From Flaviramulus basaltis (GTDB lineage: Bacteria > Bacteroidota > Bacteroidia > Flavobacteriales > Flavobacteriaceae): 64,000 bases of DNA. The notes under the pieces are model-generated. The model was not told the DNA's origin. It did no database searches and saw only the letters and a list, made by a program, of their open reading frames with translations. The DNA lies in NCBI RefSeq assembly GCF_900114265.1, contig NZ_FPKV01000004.1:62001-126000 (forward strand). Direction: 5' to 3'. This document shows, in pieces, positions 55,931 to 64,000 of this stretch; position 1 is the stretch's first letter; each line of letters begins with the position of its first letter. The position numbers and the translations under genes were made by a program.

Positions 55931-55964
55931 AAAACCTTGTAAATCATACAATTTACAAGGTTTT
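55931..55964. terminator. Element-borne terminator downstream of the restored tRNA-Pro
   Basis: Two 14-base arms (55931-55944, 55951-55964) pair perfectly around CATACA, with A and T flanks. On the minus strand it lies about 25 bases after the tRNA, in the place of the displaced native terminator at 36929-36960. Confidence 0.8.
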
Positions 55965-55986
55965 AGTTTTCTTTGATATTAATTTT

Positions 55987-56003
55987 AGTCGGGGTGGCAG
56001 GAT
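55987..56003. repeat. attR core, inside the 3' end of tRNA-Pro
   Basis: Identical to 36971-36987. It covers part of the T stem, the acceptor stem and the discriminator base of tRNA-Pro, so integration restores a complete tRNA. Confidence 0.92.
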
Positions 56004-56063
56004 TCGAACCTGCGACCTCCGCGTCCCAAACGCGGCGCGATAACCGGGCTACGCTACACCCCG
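55989..56063 (-). tRNA. tRNA-Pro (anticodon UGG)
   Basis: Acceptor arms CGGGGTG and CACCCCG pair fully, with discriminator A. The anticodon stem CCGCG/CGCGG encloses TTTGGGA with anticodon TGG. T loop GGTTCGAATCC is normal. It is 75 bases long and carries the attR core at its 3' end. Confidence 0.97.
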
Positions 56064-56094
56064 AATTGGTTATCTAATATATATAAATAATTTG

Positions 56095-56182
56095 CGGAGA
56101 GACAGGGATTCGAACCCTGGGTACCCTTTTGGGGTACGACGATTTAGCAAACCGTTCCTTTCGGCCACTCAGGCACCTCTCC
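56095..56182 (-). tRNA. tRNA-Ser (anticodon GCU)
   Basis: Acceptor GGAGAGG pairs with TCTCTCC (one G.T), discriminator G. The anticodon loop TTGCTAA carries GCT, reading AGC/AGU. A long variable arm (CGTACCCCAAAAGGGTACC) marks class II. It is cotranscribed with tRNA-Pro, 31 bases downstream. Confidence 0.97.
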
Positions 56183-56227
56183 GTTAATTTTTTGTAAGAA
56201 CTTTGCATTTATATTTAAATGCGGATG

Positions 56228-56259
56228 CAAATGTAGCCTTTCATCTTAAAGAACACAAA
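56228..56259 (-). promoter_or_regulatory. Promoter of the tRNA-Ser(GCU)/tRNA-Pro pair
   Basis: On the minus strand TTTG (56259-56256), 20 bases of spacing and TACATTTG (56235-56228) match the same layout as the tRNA-Ser(UGA) promoter at 9781-9812. The start point would be near 56221. Confidence 0.8.
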
Positions 56260-56283
56260 TATTTTTTTTGTTTTTTTTAATTA

Positions 56284-58332
56284 TTATTCAGGGTATTCTA
56301 TTCTCAAATGATAAATATTTGCAAGCTTGTACTTTAGCACTTTTTTAATAGACTGAATCTCCTTAAAAGTTATATTTGCATTTAAAAATTGACCTTCTTC
56401 TATTTGTTTATTTATAATATTTTCTACGAATGCCTCGATTTTAGTTGAAGTTGGCTCTTTTAAGCTTTTTGATGCTGCTTCTATACTATCACACATCATT
56501 AAAATAGCTGTTTCTTTACTAAATGGCTTTGGACCAGGATAACTAAAATCTACCTTATCAACATCAGGGAAATCCTTTTTTTCTTGTGCATAAAAATAAT
56601 ATACAACAGATGTTCCATGGTGTGTTCTTATAAAATCTATAACTCTATCTGGCAAGTTATTTTTTCTAGCTATTTCTATACCATTTATAACATGATCTAC
56701 AATTATTCTAGCGCTTTCTTTATATGATAATTCATCATGCGGATTTATTCCTGTTGATTGATTTTCAGTAAAATAAGTAGGGTTTTTCATTTTACCAATA
56801 TCATGATATAAAGCCCCCACCCTAACTAGCATAGCGTTAGCACCAATTTCATTTGCAGATGATTCTGCAAGATTAGCGACGTTGAGAGAATGATGAAATG
56901 TACCTGGTGCTTTGTTGGATAACTCTTTAAGTAATTTTGAATTAGTGTCTGATAATTCTAAAAGTGACACATCTGATACTAATCCAAAAAGCTTTTCATA
57001 AGCATAAATTAAAGGCTGCACAAATAATGTTGCCAATCCACACAAGATAAACCATATAAATGTTTCCCAATTTAGTTCTTTTACACTTCCTTCATGAATT
57101 ACAAAAAAAGCAAAATAGGCTATAATATAAATGAGTGTTATTTGACCAACGGAAATAAACAAATTAGCACGCTTATATAATTCTGAAACAGTTAGTATAG
57201 TTACAATACCTGCAATAATTTGAAGAAACATATACTCATAACTATTAGGCACAATAAAACCTAATAAGAGCACTGTAAGTACATGAGCAAACAACCCTAA
57301 TCTAGCATCAAAAAATGCTTTAAATACTAAAGGTAAAATACATATTGGAACAACGTAAATATACTTTGAGTTATAATTTACTACCAAAGTAGTAATGAAT
57401 ATTAATAAAGAAATATTGAAAAAAATAAAGGTTACTTTAGTATTATTTTCAAACACACTTACTCTATATTTTCTTAGGAATAAAAGCAACATTAATAAAG
57501 CTAATGCCACTAATAATGTATAAGCAAACAATACCCATATGTAATTAGTTTTATTCCAAACCTGCGATTCGTATTCTGATTGTAAAGATTTTAAAATCTG
57601 ATACTTTTCATCATCTACAACTTCTCCTTTAGATACAATTAAAGTTTGTTCTGCAATACTGCCTCTTGTGTAGGCAATTTTGGCAAACTCATCTTCTAGA
57701 ACTTTATCTGTAAATGATTTGTTAAACGTTAAATTAGGCTCTATGATATCAAAAAATAAAGCTACAAAATCTGTTTTGTAAGCTGTATACTTATTATCTG
57801 ATAATATTTTATCAATTACAGGAGATACTGCATCCTGTTTAATCAGATTTGAAAAAAATCCATCCTTAATATTTTCTCTACCATCAAGAATAGATATACT
57901 TCTATCATCAGGAAAATCATAGTTTTCATTTAAAATTCCAAACTTGTACAGTTCTGAAATAATATTTTTTCCAACTTTATATAAATTACTAGATAACTGG
58001 TTAGAAAGAGAATCTGAAAAGGTATTTTTAAATTGAGAATCATAAGCTGCTTCAACATTGTTTCTAACTGCTTTATCTAAATTGAAATACAGTGGCGTAT
58101 TGCTAACCAACTCTTTTTTCTCTGAAGTAATTTCTGCATCAGTTTTTTTAATTGCAAAATCAAATGGTGCTTGTAAATTTTCTGATTGCCATGGTTTTCC
58201 TCTTTCAAAATTGTATTTAAATTTTCCGCTTTTTGGAAATAAATAAACAATTAAAAAAGTAGTGCATATAAACAACAAGCCTTTATAAATCAAGGAATGG
58301 TTTCTGTATAGTTTATTTATAAAGTCTTTCAT
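56284..58332 (-). CDS. 7TM-HD family phosphohydrolase (PgpH-like cyclic-di-AMP phosphodiesterase)
   Basis: A 682-residue membrane protein with one N-terminal membrane helix (GLLFICTTFLIVYLFP), a 7TMR-HDED extracytoplasmic domain (residues about 45-260), seven membrane helices and a C-terminal HD domain. The HD metal site is seen in APGTFHHSLNVANLAES, GALYHDIGKMKNPTYF and FIRTHHGTSVVYYFYA. PgpH proteins hydrolyse cyclic di-AMP. The domain order and length are standard. No linked cyclase is in the window. Confidence 0.92.
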   Translation of the reverse strand: MKDFINKLYRNHSLIYKGLLFICTTFLIVYLFPKSGKFKYNFERGKPWQSENLQAPFDFAIKKTDAEITSEKKELVSNTPLYFNLDKAVRNNVEAAYDSQFKNTFSDSLSNQLSSNLYKVGKNIISELYKFGILNENYDFPDDRSISILDGRENIKDGFFSNLIKQDAVSPVIDKILSDNKYTAYKTDFVALFFDIIEPNLTFNKSFTDKVLEDEFAKIAYTRGSIAEQTLIVSKGEVVDDEKYQILKSLQSEYESQVWNKTNYIWVLFAYTLLVALALLMLLLFLRKYRVSVFENNTKVTFIFFNISLLIFITTLVVNYNSKYIYVVPICILPLVFKAFFDARLGLFAHVLTVLLLGFIVPNSYEYMFLQIIAGIVTILTVSELYKRANLFISVGQITLIYIIAYFAFFVIHEGSVKELNWETFIWFILCGLATLFVQPLIYAYEKLFGLVSDVSLLELSDTNSKLLKELSNKAPGTFHHSLNVANLAESSANEIGANAMLVRVGALYHDIGKMKNPTYFTENQSTGINPHDELSYKESARIIVDHVINGIEIARKNNLPDRVIDFIRTHHGTSVVYYFYAQEKKDFPDVDKVDFSYPGPKPFSKETAILMMCDSIEAASKSLKEPTSTKIEAFVENIINKQIEEGQFLNANITFKEIQSIKKVLKYKLANIYHLRIEYPE

Positions 58333-58425
58333 TTAAATGAATAAGTAAATCAAATGTAATAAAATTATAAGCTTTAACCATTTTTTATAATAAAGGAATC
58401 CTTCAAAATTCTACTAAAAAATCAT

Positions 58426-58433
58426 TAATTTCG
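58426..58433 (+). promoter_or_regulatory. Possible -7 box upstream of the thiolase gene
   Basis: TAATTTCG is a near match to TAnnTTTG, about 28 bases before the start codon. Confidence 0.4.
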
Positions 58434-58460
58434 CAGGTACTAAACTAAAGCATAATATAA

Positions 58461-59639
58461 ATGTATAAAGAAGTAGTAATTGTTTCAGCTGTAAGAACAC
58501 CTATAGGTAGTTTTTTAGGAGCTTTATCAACTATTCCTGCGCCAAATTTGGGTGCTATCGCAATACAAGGTGCATTAAATAAAATAAATTTAAAGCCAGA
58601 ATTAATTGAAGAAGTTTTAATGGGTAATGTGGTTCAAGCAGGAACAGGACAAGCTCCAGCTAGACAAGCTGCAATTTATGCTGGAATACCTAATACAGTA
58701 CCATGTACAACTATAAATAAAGTATGTGCTTCGGGCATGAAAGCAGTTATGCAAGCAGCTCAAGCTATTGCTCTTGGTGATGCTAACATAATTGTTGCAG
58801 GTGGTATGGAAAACATGAGTTTAATTCCTCATTATTTATATGCGCGTACTGGAACAAAATTTGGACCTACTTCCCTTATTGATGGCATGCAAAAAGATGG
58901 CTTGGTAGACGCTTACGACCAAAATGCAATGGGAGTTTGCGCTGATGCCTGTGCTACAAAATATGAATTTTCTAGAGAAGATCAAGATGCTTATGCAATA
59001 CAGTCTTATAAACGTTCTGCAGCGGCTTGGGAAGCTGGTAAATTTGATAATGAAGTAGTACCTGTTGAAGTACCGCAGCGTCGTGGAGAACCTATTATTG
59101 TTTCTAAAGATGAAGAATTTACTAATGTTAGAATGGATAAAATTCCGCAATTACGCCCTGCATTTACTAAAGACGGTACAGTAACTGCAGCCAATGCATC
59201 TACCATTAATGATGGTGCTGGCGCAATGGTTTTAATGAGTAAAAGTAAAGCAGAAGAATTAGGATTAAAACCATTAGCAACTATAAAAAGCTATGCTGAT
59301 GCTGCACATGAACCAGAATGGTTTACTACAGCTCCAGCTAAAGCTTTACCAAAAGCTCTAGAAAAAGCTGGAATTAAAATAAGTGATGTTGATTATTTTG
59401 AATTCAACGAAGCATTTTCTGTTGTTGGTCTAGCTAATATGAAACTTTTAGGATTAAATGATAGCAATGTTAATGTTAATGGTGGCGCCGTATCTTTAGG
59501 ACATCCTTTAGGTTGTTCGGGTGTTAGAATTTTGATAACCTTATTGAATGTTTTAGAACAAAATAATGCCAAAATTGGTGCAGCAGCAATTTGCAATGGT
59601 GGTGGTGGTGCATCTGCAGTTATTATAGAACGTAATTAA
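58461..59639 (+). CDS. Acetyl-CoA C-acetyltransferase / acyltransferase (thiolase)
   Basis: A 392-residue thiolase that condenses or cleaves acyl-CoA thioesters. The nucleophile Cys is in TTINKVCASGMKAVMQAA; the other signatures are GGMENMSLIPHY, FEFNEAFSVVGLA (His replaced by Asn-Glu pattern typical of thiolases), NGGAVSLGHPLGCSGVRI (His) and ICNGGGGASAVII (second Cys). Length is normal. Acetoacetyl-CoA thiolase is the most likely assignment, but a degradative thiolase cannot be excluded. It is followed after 9 bases by an NlpC/P60 gene. Confidence 0.95.
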   Translation: MYKEVVIVSAVRTPIGSFLGALSTIPAPNLGAIAIQGALNKINLKPELIEEVLMGNVVQAGTGQAPARQAAIYAGIPNTVPCTTINKVCASGMKAVMQAAQAIALGDANIIVAGGMENMSLIPHYLYARTGTKFGPTSLIDGMQKDGLVDAYDQNAMGVCADACATKYEFSREDQDAYAIQSYKRSAAAWEAGKFDNEVVPVEVPQRRGEPIIVSKDEEFTNVRMDKIPQLRPAFTKDGTVTAANASTINDGAGAMVLMSKSKAEELGLKPLATIKSYADAAHEPEWFTTAPAKALPKALEKAGIKISDVDYFEFNEAFSVVGLANMKLLGLNDSNVNVNGGAVSLGHPLGCSGVRILITLLNVLEQNNAKIGAAAICNGGGGASAVIIERN

Positions 59640-59648
59640 GCTTAATTA

Positions 59649-60398
59649 ATGCAATACGGAATTTGTAATTTAAGCATTGTTCCTCTTAGAAATGAACCTA
59701 CAGACTCGAGCGAATTAGTATCGCAAGTGCTTTATGGAGACTTTTTTAAAATAATAGAACAGCGCAAAAATTGGAGTAAAATAAGACTAGCTTTCGATAA
59801 ATATGAAGGTTGGGTTGATAATAAGCAATACTTCGAAATTGAAGAAGAACAATACAATACTTTAAAGAAAGAAACTCCAAAGCTATCTTTAGATTTAGTT
59901 CAATTCATAGAAGATGTTAATGAGCAATTACATCCTATTTTATTAGGCTCTACATTAAATGGATTATCTATTTTAAATCATAAATATGAAGGCCAATCAA
60001 CTGATAAAAAAGAGACTAAAAAGCATCTTTTAAATACTGCTTTTTTATACTTAAACGCTCCATATCTTTGGGGAGGAAAAACATCTTTTGGAATAGATTG
60101 TTCTGGTTTTACACAAATGGTTTATAAACTTAACGGATATAAACTGCTTCGTGATGCCTCACAACAAGCAACACAAGGGGAAGCGCTAAGTTTTATTGAA
60201 GAAAGTGAGCCAGGAGATTTAGCTTTTTTTGATAACAGCGAAGGGATAATAACTCATGTTGGAATCATTATGAAAGATAATTACATTATACATGCTCATG
60301 GTAAAGTTAGAATTGATAGACTTGACCATTCAGGAATTTATAATGTTGACAAAAAAGTACACACTCATAAATTACGTGTTATAAAAAAAGTAATATAA
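59649..60398 (+). CDS. NlpC/P60 family (C40) peptidase with N-terminal SH3-like domains
   Basis: A 249-residue protein. The N-terminus has an SH3-type region (LSIVPLRNEPTDSSELVSQVLYGDFFKIIEQRKNWSKIRL). The C-terminal NlpC/P60 domain has the Cys in GIDCSGFTQMVYKLNG, the first His in THVGIIMKDN and the third polar residue His in IIHAHGKVRID. Such enzymes cleave gamma-D-Glu to diamino-acid bonds in peptidoglycan peptides. There is no signal peptide, so a cytoplasmic role in murein-peptide recycling (YkfC-like) is more likely than an exported hydrolase. It ends just before a bidirectional terminator. Confidence 0.9.
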   Translation: MQYGICNLSIVPLRNEPTDSSELVSQVLYGDFFKIIEQRKNWSKIRLAFDKYEGWVDNKQYFEIEEEQYNTLKKETPKLSLDLVQFIEDVNEQLHPILLGSTLNGLSILNHKYEGQSTDKKETKKHLLNTAFLYLNAPYLWGGKTSFGIDCSGFTQMVYKLNGYKLLRDASQQATQGEALSFIEESEPGDLAFFDNSEGIITHVGIIMKDNYIIHAHGKVRIDRLDHSGIYNVDKKVHTHKLRVIKKVI

Positions 60399-60402
60399 AA
60401 AA

Positions 60403-60431
60403 AGCCACTAATTAAATTAGTGGCTTTTTTT
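60403..60431. terminator. Bidirectional terminator between converging genes
   Basis: AGCCACTAAT (60403-60412) and ATTAGTGGCT (60416-60425) pair perfectly around TAA, with A and T runs on the two sides. It serves both the NlpC/P60 gene and the TPR gene. Confidence 0.88.
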
Positions 60432-60453
60432 ATATTAGTATTAGTTTTAAAAA

Positions 60454-61704
60454 TTATTCCCCTCCTTCAAGGACATCAACTTTTTCTTTTAAACTTTTAT
60501 ACTTATCTGTTTCACCAAGAATACTATAAATATTCATTAATGTTTTAGCTGCATTTAGATTTTTATCATCTAACTCTAATGCTTTTGCTAAATAAGGAAC
60601 GGCTTCTTTATATAAACCTTGTCTTTTTTCTCTTAACTCATCATAGCGTTTGTCATCTGCTTTTGATGTTCCTAAACCATTCATCTCTTCAATAATTGGT
60701 TGCTCTTGATTTAATACTAATGCTGATAAATTGATATATGCATTTACATATTTAGGATCTAACTCAACTGCTTTTTCATAATATGCCTTTGCCTCTGCTA
60801 ATTCCTTTGATTCGGCTGCTATGACTCCTAAATTATATTGTAATTCAGGATTACTAGGATCCATTTCTGTTGCCTTTTGTAGCAAGTTTTTGAACTCTTC
60901 AGTATTACCCATTTTATAATGAACATTAGCTTCAGATAATAATAAATTAATATCGTCTGGACTTTCTGCTCTAGCATCTTTCATAGCAGCTAAAGCTTTT
61001 TCATTATCGCCTTCACTAACATATATTAAAGCTATGTTCTTTACTATTTCTGGTTTTTTTGACTCAGTTAAACGCTCACCTGGTTTAATGTGACTTTTGG
61101 ATTTAACATAAATATCTCTAGTGTTTTTGTCTAAAACTACTTCTTCACCAGATTCAACTTCAGTTGCGAAATATTGCTTTTCAATACCTGTATAACCTAT
61201 ATCTTTAAGCTCTTCATATAATGTTAAAGCACGGTCATATTCTTTTACATTAACAGCCGTTGCTGCTGCATAATATAAAAACACAGTATCCTTTTTAGTT
61301 AATCTGTAAGCTTTTTCAAAAAACTTAGATGATGTTGAAAAATCTTTTTTCTCGTAAGCAGAATTTCCTTTTGTAAGCAAATTATTTGCCATTTCTTGCT
61401 TCATTTGAGCTATTTCTGATGGGTAAGCCTCTTTTGCTTTTTCTAAATTCTCTAAACTACTATCTACATCTGTAATAGATCCTGCACCTCCAGCGTATAA
61501 TGCTTGTCCTTTTAAGTAGTAAAATTTTGATTTAGTTTTTTCGTCCATAGCAGACATTAAACCTTCTGCCTGATTTAAAGCTAATTTAGCTTCAGCATAG
61601 TTATTTGATTTTATTGCTTTCTCTGCTGTTTTCAATTCTTTCTTCTGTGCAAATGAAAAGGCACATATTGAAAAAGATAAAGCAATGATAATTTGTTTTT
61701 TCAT
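60454..61704 (-). CDS. Exported tetratricopeptide-repeat protein
   Basis: A 416-residue protein with a signal peptide (IIIALSFSICAFSFAQ) and TPR units through most of its length: AEKAIKSNNYAEAKLALNQAE, DKEKALAAMKDARAESPDD-like, ELAEAKAYYEKAVELDPKYVNAYINLS and AVPYLAKALELDDKNLNAAKTL. TPRs mediate protein contacts; no catalytic domain is present. It follows gyrA by 17 bases on the same strand. This gyrA-TPR order is common in Flavobacteriia, but the role is unknown. Confidence 0.85.
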   Translation of the reverse strand: MKKQIIIALSFSICAFSFAQKKELKTAEKAIKSNNYAEAKLALNQAEGLMSAMDEKTKSKFYYLKGQALYAGGAGSITDVDSSLENLEKAKEAYPSEIAQMKQEMANNLLTKGNSAYEKKDFSTSSKFFEKAYRLTKKDTVFLYYAAATAVNVKEYDRALTLYEELKDIGYTGIEKQYFATEVESGEEVVLDKNTRDIYVKSKSHIKPGERLTESKKPEIVKNIALIYVSEGDNEKALAAMKDARAESPDDINLLLSEANVHYKMGNTEEFKNLLQKATEMDPSNPELQYNLGVIAAESKELAEAKAYYEKAVELDPKYVNAYINLSALVLNQEQPIIEEMNGLGTSKADDKRYDELREKRQGLYKEAVPYLAKALELDDKNLNAAKTLMNIYSILGETDKYKSLKEKVDVLEGGE

Positions 61705-61721
61705 TTTAAATAATATTAAGT

Positions 61722-64000
61722 TTAATTTTCAGTGTTATTTTCGTCTATGGAATTATCAAGAGTTGTGCCATCTTTTAAATCATCAGTGTTTTCAATGGTT
61801 TCAACGTCTTCAACTTCTTCATCATCATGCATTACTTTTGCAACAGCTGCAATAGAATCATTCCCTTTCAAGTTAATTAATTTTACACCTTGAGTGGCTC
61901 TTCCCATTGTTCTTAAGTTTTGAACAGCTAATCTTATTGCGATTCCAGATTTATTAATAATCATTAAATCATCATTATCTGTAACTGTTTTTATAGCGAC
62001 TAAACTACCTGTTTTTTCGGTAATAGAAATAGTTTTTACACCTTTCCCTCCACGGTTAGTAATTCTGTAAACTGCTTCTCCATCTTCTGGATCATCAATA
62101 TAAGTTCGTTTACCATAACCATTTTCTGAAACCACAAGCACTGTTTGCTCCAATGGATTCTCTACCGTTACCATACCAATAACTTCATCTTTAGCATTAG
62201 CAAGTGTAATACCTCTAACTCCAGAAGCTCCTCTACCCATTGGTCTTGTTTTTGCTTCTTCAAAACGGATAGCTTTACCAGATTTTAAGGCTAACATAAC
62301 TTGGCTTTCTCCTGTTGTTAACTTAGCCTCTAATAATACATCATTATCCTTAATAGTTATGGCATTAATACCATTTGTACGTGGACGTGAATATTGTTCT
62401 AAAGATGTCTTTTTAACTTGACCATTTTTAGTTGCCATTATAACATAATGACTATTTATGTATTCTTCATCTTTTAAATCTTGAGTACAGATGAAAGCCA
62501 TTACTTTATCATCTTGTTCAATATTTATAAGGTTTTGAATAGCACGTCCTTTTGAAGTTTTACTTCCTTCTGGGATTTCGTAAACACGCATCCAGAAACA
62601 TTTTCCTTTTTGTGTAAAGAACAACATGTATTGATGGTTTGTACCAACAAATAAATGTTCTAAGAAATCTTCATTACGTGTTGTTGATGCTTTTTGACCA
62701 ACTCCTCCTCTATTTTGAGTTTTGTACTCGGTAAGTGAGGTACGTTTTATATATCCTGCGTGAGAAATAGTTATAACTACTTGCTCATTAGGAATCATAT
62801 CTTCTATACTTAAATCGCCTCCAGCATATTCAATAACTGAACGTCGCTCATCACCATACTTATCTCTAACAACTTCTAATTCCTCTTTAATGATATCCAT
62901 TCTGCGATCTTTCTTATCTAAGATATCTTTAAGATCGATAATTGTTTTCATAATTTCTTCGTACTCAGAACGTAATTTATCTTGCTCTAAACCTGTAAGC
63001 TGACGCAAACGCATCTCTACAATAGCCTTAGCTTGAATTTCTGAAAGTTCGAAACGTTTTATTAAATTTTCGCGTGCTTCATCAGCATTTGACGAGGCTC
63101 TAATAATTGCGATAACTTCGTCTATATTATCTGAAGCAATAATTAATCCTTCTAAAATATGTGCGCGCTCTTCCGCTTTACGTAACTCATAAGTAGTACG
63201 TCTTACAACAACTTCATGTCTGTGTTCAACGAAATAATGAATTAGTTCTTTTAAGTTTAATAACTGAGGACGACCATTTACTAATGCAATATTATTTACA
63301 CTAAAAGATGATTGTAAAGCCGTGTATTTAAATAATTTATTAAGAACGATGTTAGGAATTGCATCACGTTTTAAAACGTAAACGATTCGCATCCCGTTTC
63401 TATCTGATTCATCACGAATTGTAGATATTCCTTCTAATTTTTTTTCATTTACCAAGTCTGCAGTTTTCTTAATCATATCTGCCTTATTCACTTGGTAAGG
63501 AATCTCGTCAACGATTATACACTCACGTCCATTTACCTCTTCAATATTGGTTTTAGCACGCATCATAATACGTCCACGACCTGTATGAAACGCTTCTTTA
63601 ACGCCATCATAGCCATAAATAGTTCCTCCTGTTGGAAAATCTGGTGCTTTAATGTAAGTGATTAACTCATCTATTTCAATGTCGCTATTTTCAATATATG
63701 CAATAGTTCCATTAACAACCTCTGTTAAATTGTGAGGAGGCATATTAGTAGCCATACCAACTGCAATACCTGATGCTCCATTAACTAAAAGTCCAGGAAT
63801 TCGTGTTGGTAAAACTGTTGGTTCTTGTAAAGTATCATCAAAATTCAGTTTGTGATCAACAGTTTCTTTATCAATATCTGCCAACATGTCTTCAGATATT
63901 TTACGCATACGTGCCTCTGTATAACGCATTGCTGCTGGACTATCACCATCAATAGAACCAAAATTCCCTTGTCCATCAACAAGCATATAACGCAAGCTCC
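61722..64000 (-). CDS. gyrA: DNA gyrase subunit A, C-terminal part (gene runs off the right edge)
   Basis: The frame is open to base 64000; the TTG at 63995 is an internal Leu codon, not a start. Visible are the end of the breakage-reunion domain ([38 protein letters not shown]), the tower and coiled-coil regions, and the C-terminal beta-pinwheel with the GyrA box (QNRGGVGQ at the start of the wrapping domain) and repeated blades such as [21 protein letters not shown]. The acidic tail [16 protein letters not shown] ends the protein. The catalytic Tyr lies outside the window. The assignment to GyrA rather than ParC rests on the GyrA box and pinwheel. Confidence 0.97.
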   Translation of the reverse strand, partial: SLRYMLVDGQGNFGSIDGDSPAAMRYTEARMRKISEDMLADIDKETVDHKLNFDDTLQEPTVLPTRIPGLLVNGASGIAVGMATNMPPHNLTEVVNGTIAYIENSDIEIDELITYIKAPDFPTGGTIYGYDGVKEAFHTGRGRIMMRAKTNIEEVNGRECIIVDEIPYQVNKADMIKKTADLVNEKKLEGISTIRDESDRNGMRIVYVLKRDAIPNIVLNKLFKYTALQSSFSVNNIALVNGRPQLLNLKELIHYFVEHRHEVVVRRTTYELRKAEERAHILEGLIIASDNIDEVIAIIRASSNADEARENLIKRFELSEIQAKAIVEMRLRQLTGLEQDKLRSEYEEIMKTIIDLKDILDKKDRRMDIIKEELEVVRDKYGDERRSVIEYAGGDLSIEDMIPNEQVVITISHAGYIKRTSLTEYKTQNRGGVGQKASTTRNEDFLEHLFVGTNHQYMLFFTQKGKCFWMRVYEIPEGSKTSKGRAIQNLINIEQDDKVMAFICTQDLKDEEYINSHYVIMATKNGQVKKTSLEQYSRPRTNGINAITIKDNDVLLEAKLTTGESQVMLALKSGKAIRFEEAKTRPMGRGASGVRGITLANAKDEVIGMVTVENPLEQTVLVVSENGYGKRTYIDDPEDGEAVYRITNRGGKGVKTISITEKTGSLVAIKTVTDNDDLMIINKSGIAIRLAVQNLRTMGRATQGVKLINLKGNDSIAAVAKVMHDDEEVEDVETIENTDDLKDGTTLDNSIDENNTEN

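Larger units (their letters stand above)
36971..55986. mobile_element. 19.0-kb integrative element in tRNA-Pro(UGG)
   Basis: Direct repeats of 17 bp bound a segment with an integrase next to the intact tRNA, an RteC homologue, an excisionase-like protein, replication genes and cargo. The recombination/regulation genes resemble those of CTnDOT- and NBU-type Bacteroidota elements. No relaxase, coupling protein or type IV secretion gene is visible, so by itself it looks mobilisable at best. Cargo consists of an unknown four-gene cassette, a candidate defence pair and a regulator/LRR/M36 protease set. Integrase arm sites recur at both ends. Confidence 0.9.

Noticed and set aside
36971-55986. Conjugative transposon with full transfer apparatus
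   Set aside because: No TraG/VirD4, VirB-type or relaxase protein is present among the genes.
61722-63995. TTG at 63995 as a gyrA start
   Set aside because: It is an internal Leu codon in the conserved [14 protein letters not shown] region; the frame runs to the edge.

Overview
The window is chromosomal DNA of a marine-type Flavobacteriaceae (Bacteroidota). It is AT-rich and has SusC/SusD transport, type IX secretion C-terminal domains, Nudix-type AraR regulation, RteC and IntDOT-like recombination genes. The clearest promoters have the Bacteroidota TTTG-N20-TAnnTTTG form. No rRNA, CRISPR array or complete IS element was seen.

Region 1 (1-9.7 kb) is housekeeping: the 3' part of ftsK, a LolA-like carrier, a long LptF/LptG-type permease, RibBA with a degenerate GTP cyclohydrolase II half, a cupredoxin-like lipoprotein, an exported hypothetical, a DegT/DnrJ/EryC1/StrS aminotransferase and a nitroreductase. 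A tRNA-Ser(UGA) follows at 9.85 kb.

Region 2 (10.3-36.8 kb) is a carbohydrate-utilisation locus, almost all on the minus strand. It has an L-arabinose block (Na+/sugar symporter, mutarotase, araA, araD, araB, and a divergent Nudix regulator with a dyad in the shared promoter region), then an exonuclease/phosphatase-family protein and a GH43 enzyme with a carbohydrate-binding tail. Upstream is a polysaccharide utilisation locus: GH3, an esterase, two GH144-like enzymes, a triple-LamG lipoprotein, SusD, SusC and a one-piece propeller/Y_Y_Y/LuxR regulator. GH3 plus GH144 suggests beta-1,2-glucan as substrate. Repeated GACGT words upstream of susC look like a regulator binding array.

Region 3 (36,971-55,986) is a 19.0-kb integrative element in the 3' end of tRNA-Pro(UGG), bounded by a 17-bp direct repeat. 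It carries an IntDOT-like integrase, an RteC homologue, an excisionase-like HTH protein, a replication protein, a DnaC-like ATPase and a small HTH protein. It also has an undescribed four-gene cassette (251-aa protein, DUF5675 protein, two small membrane proteins), a large protein with a HEPN-like RX4H motif beside an AlbA_2/Schlafen-like protein (candidate defence pair), and a highly structured non-coding stretch with an attC-like hairpin. A secretion cargo follows: TPR-HTH regulator, giant leucine-rich-repeat protein and M36 metalloprotease, the last two with type IX sorting tails. I found no relaxase, type IV secretion gene or recognisable phage structural gene, so its route of transfer is open.

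Region 4 (56-64 kb) returns to the core genome: tRNA-Pro and tRNA-Ser(GCU) from one promoter, a 7TM-HD phosphohydrolase (PgpH-like), a thiolase, an NlpC/P60 peptidase, a TPR protein and the 3' part of gyrA running off the right edge.
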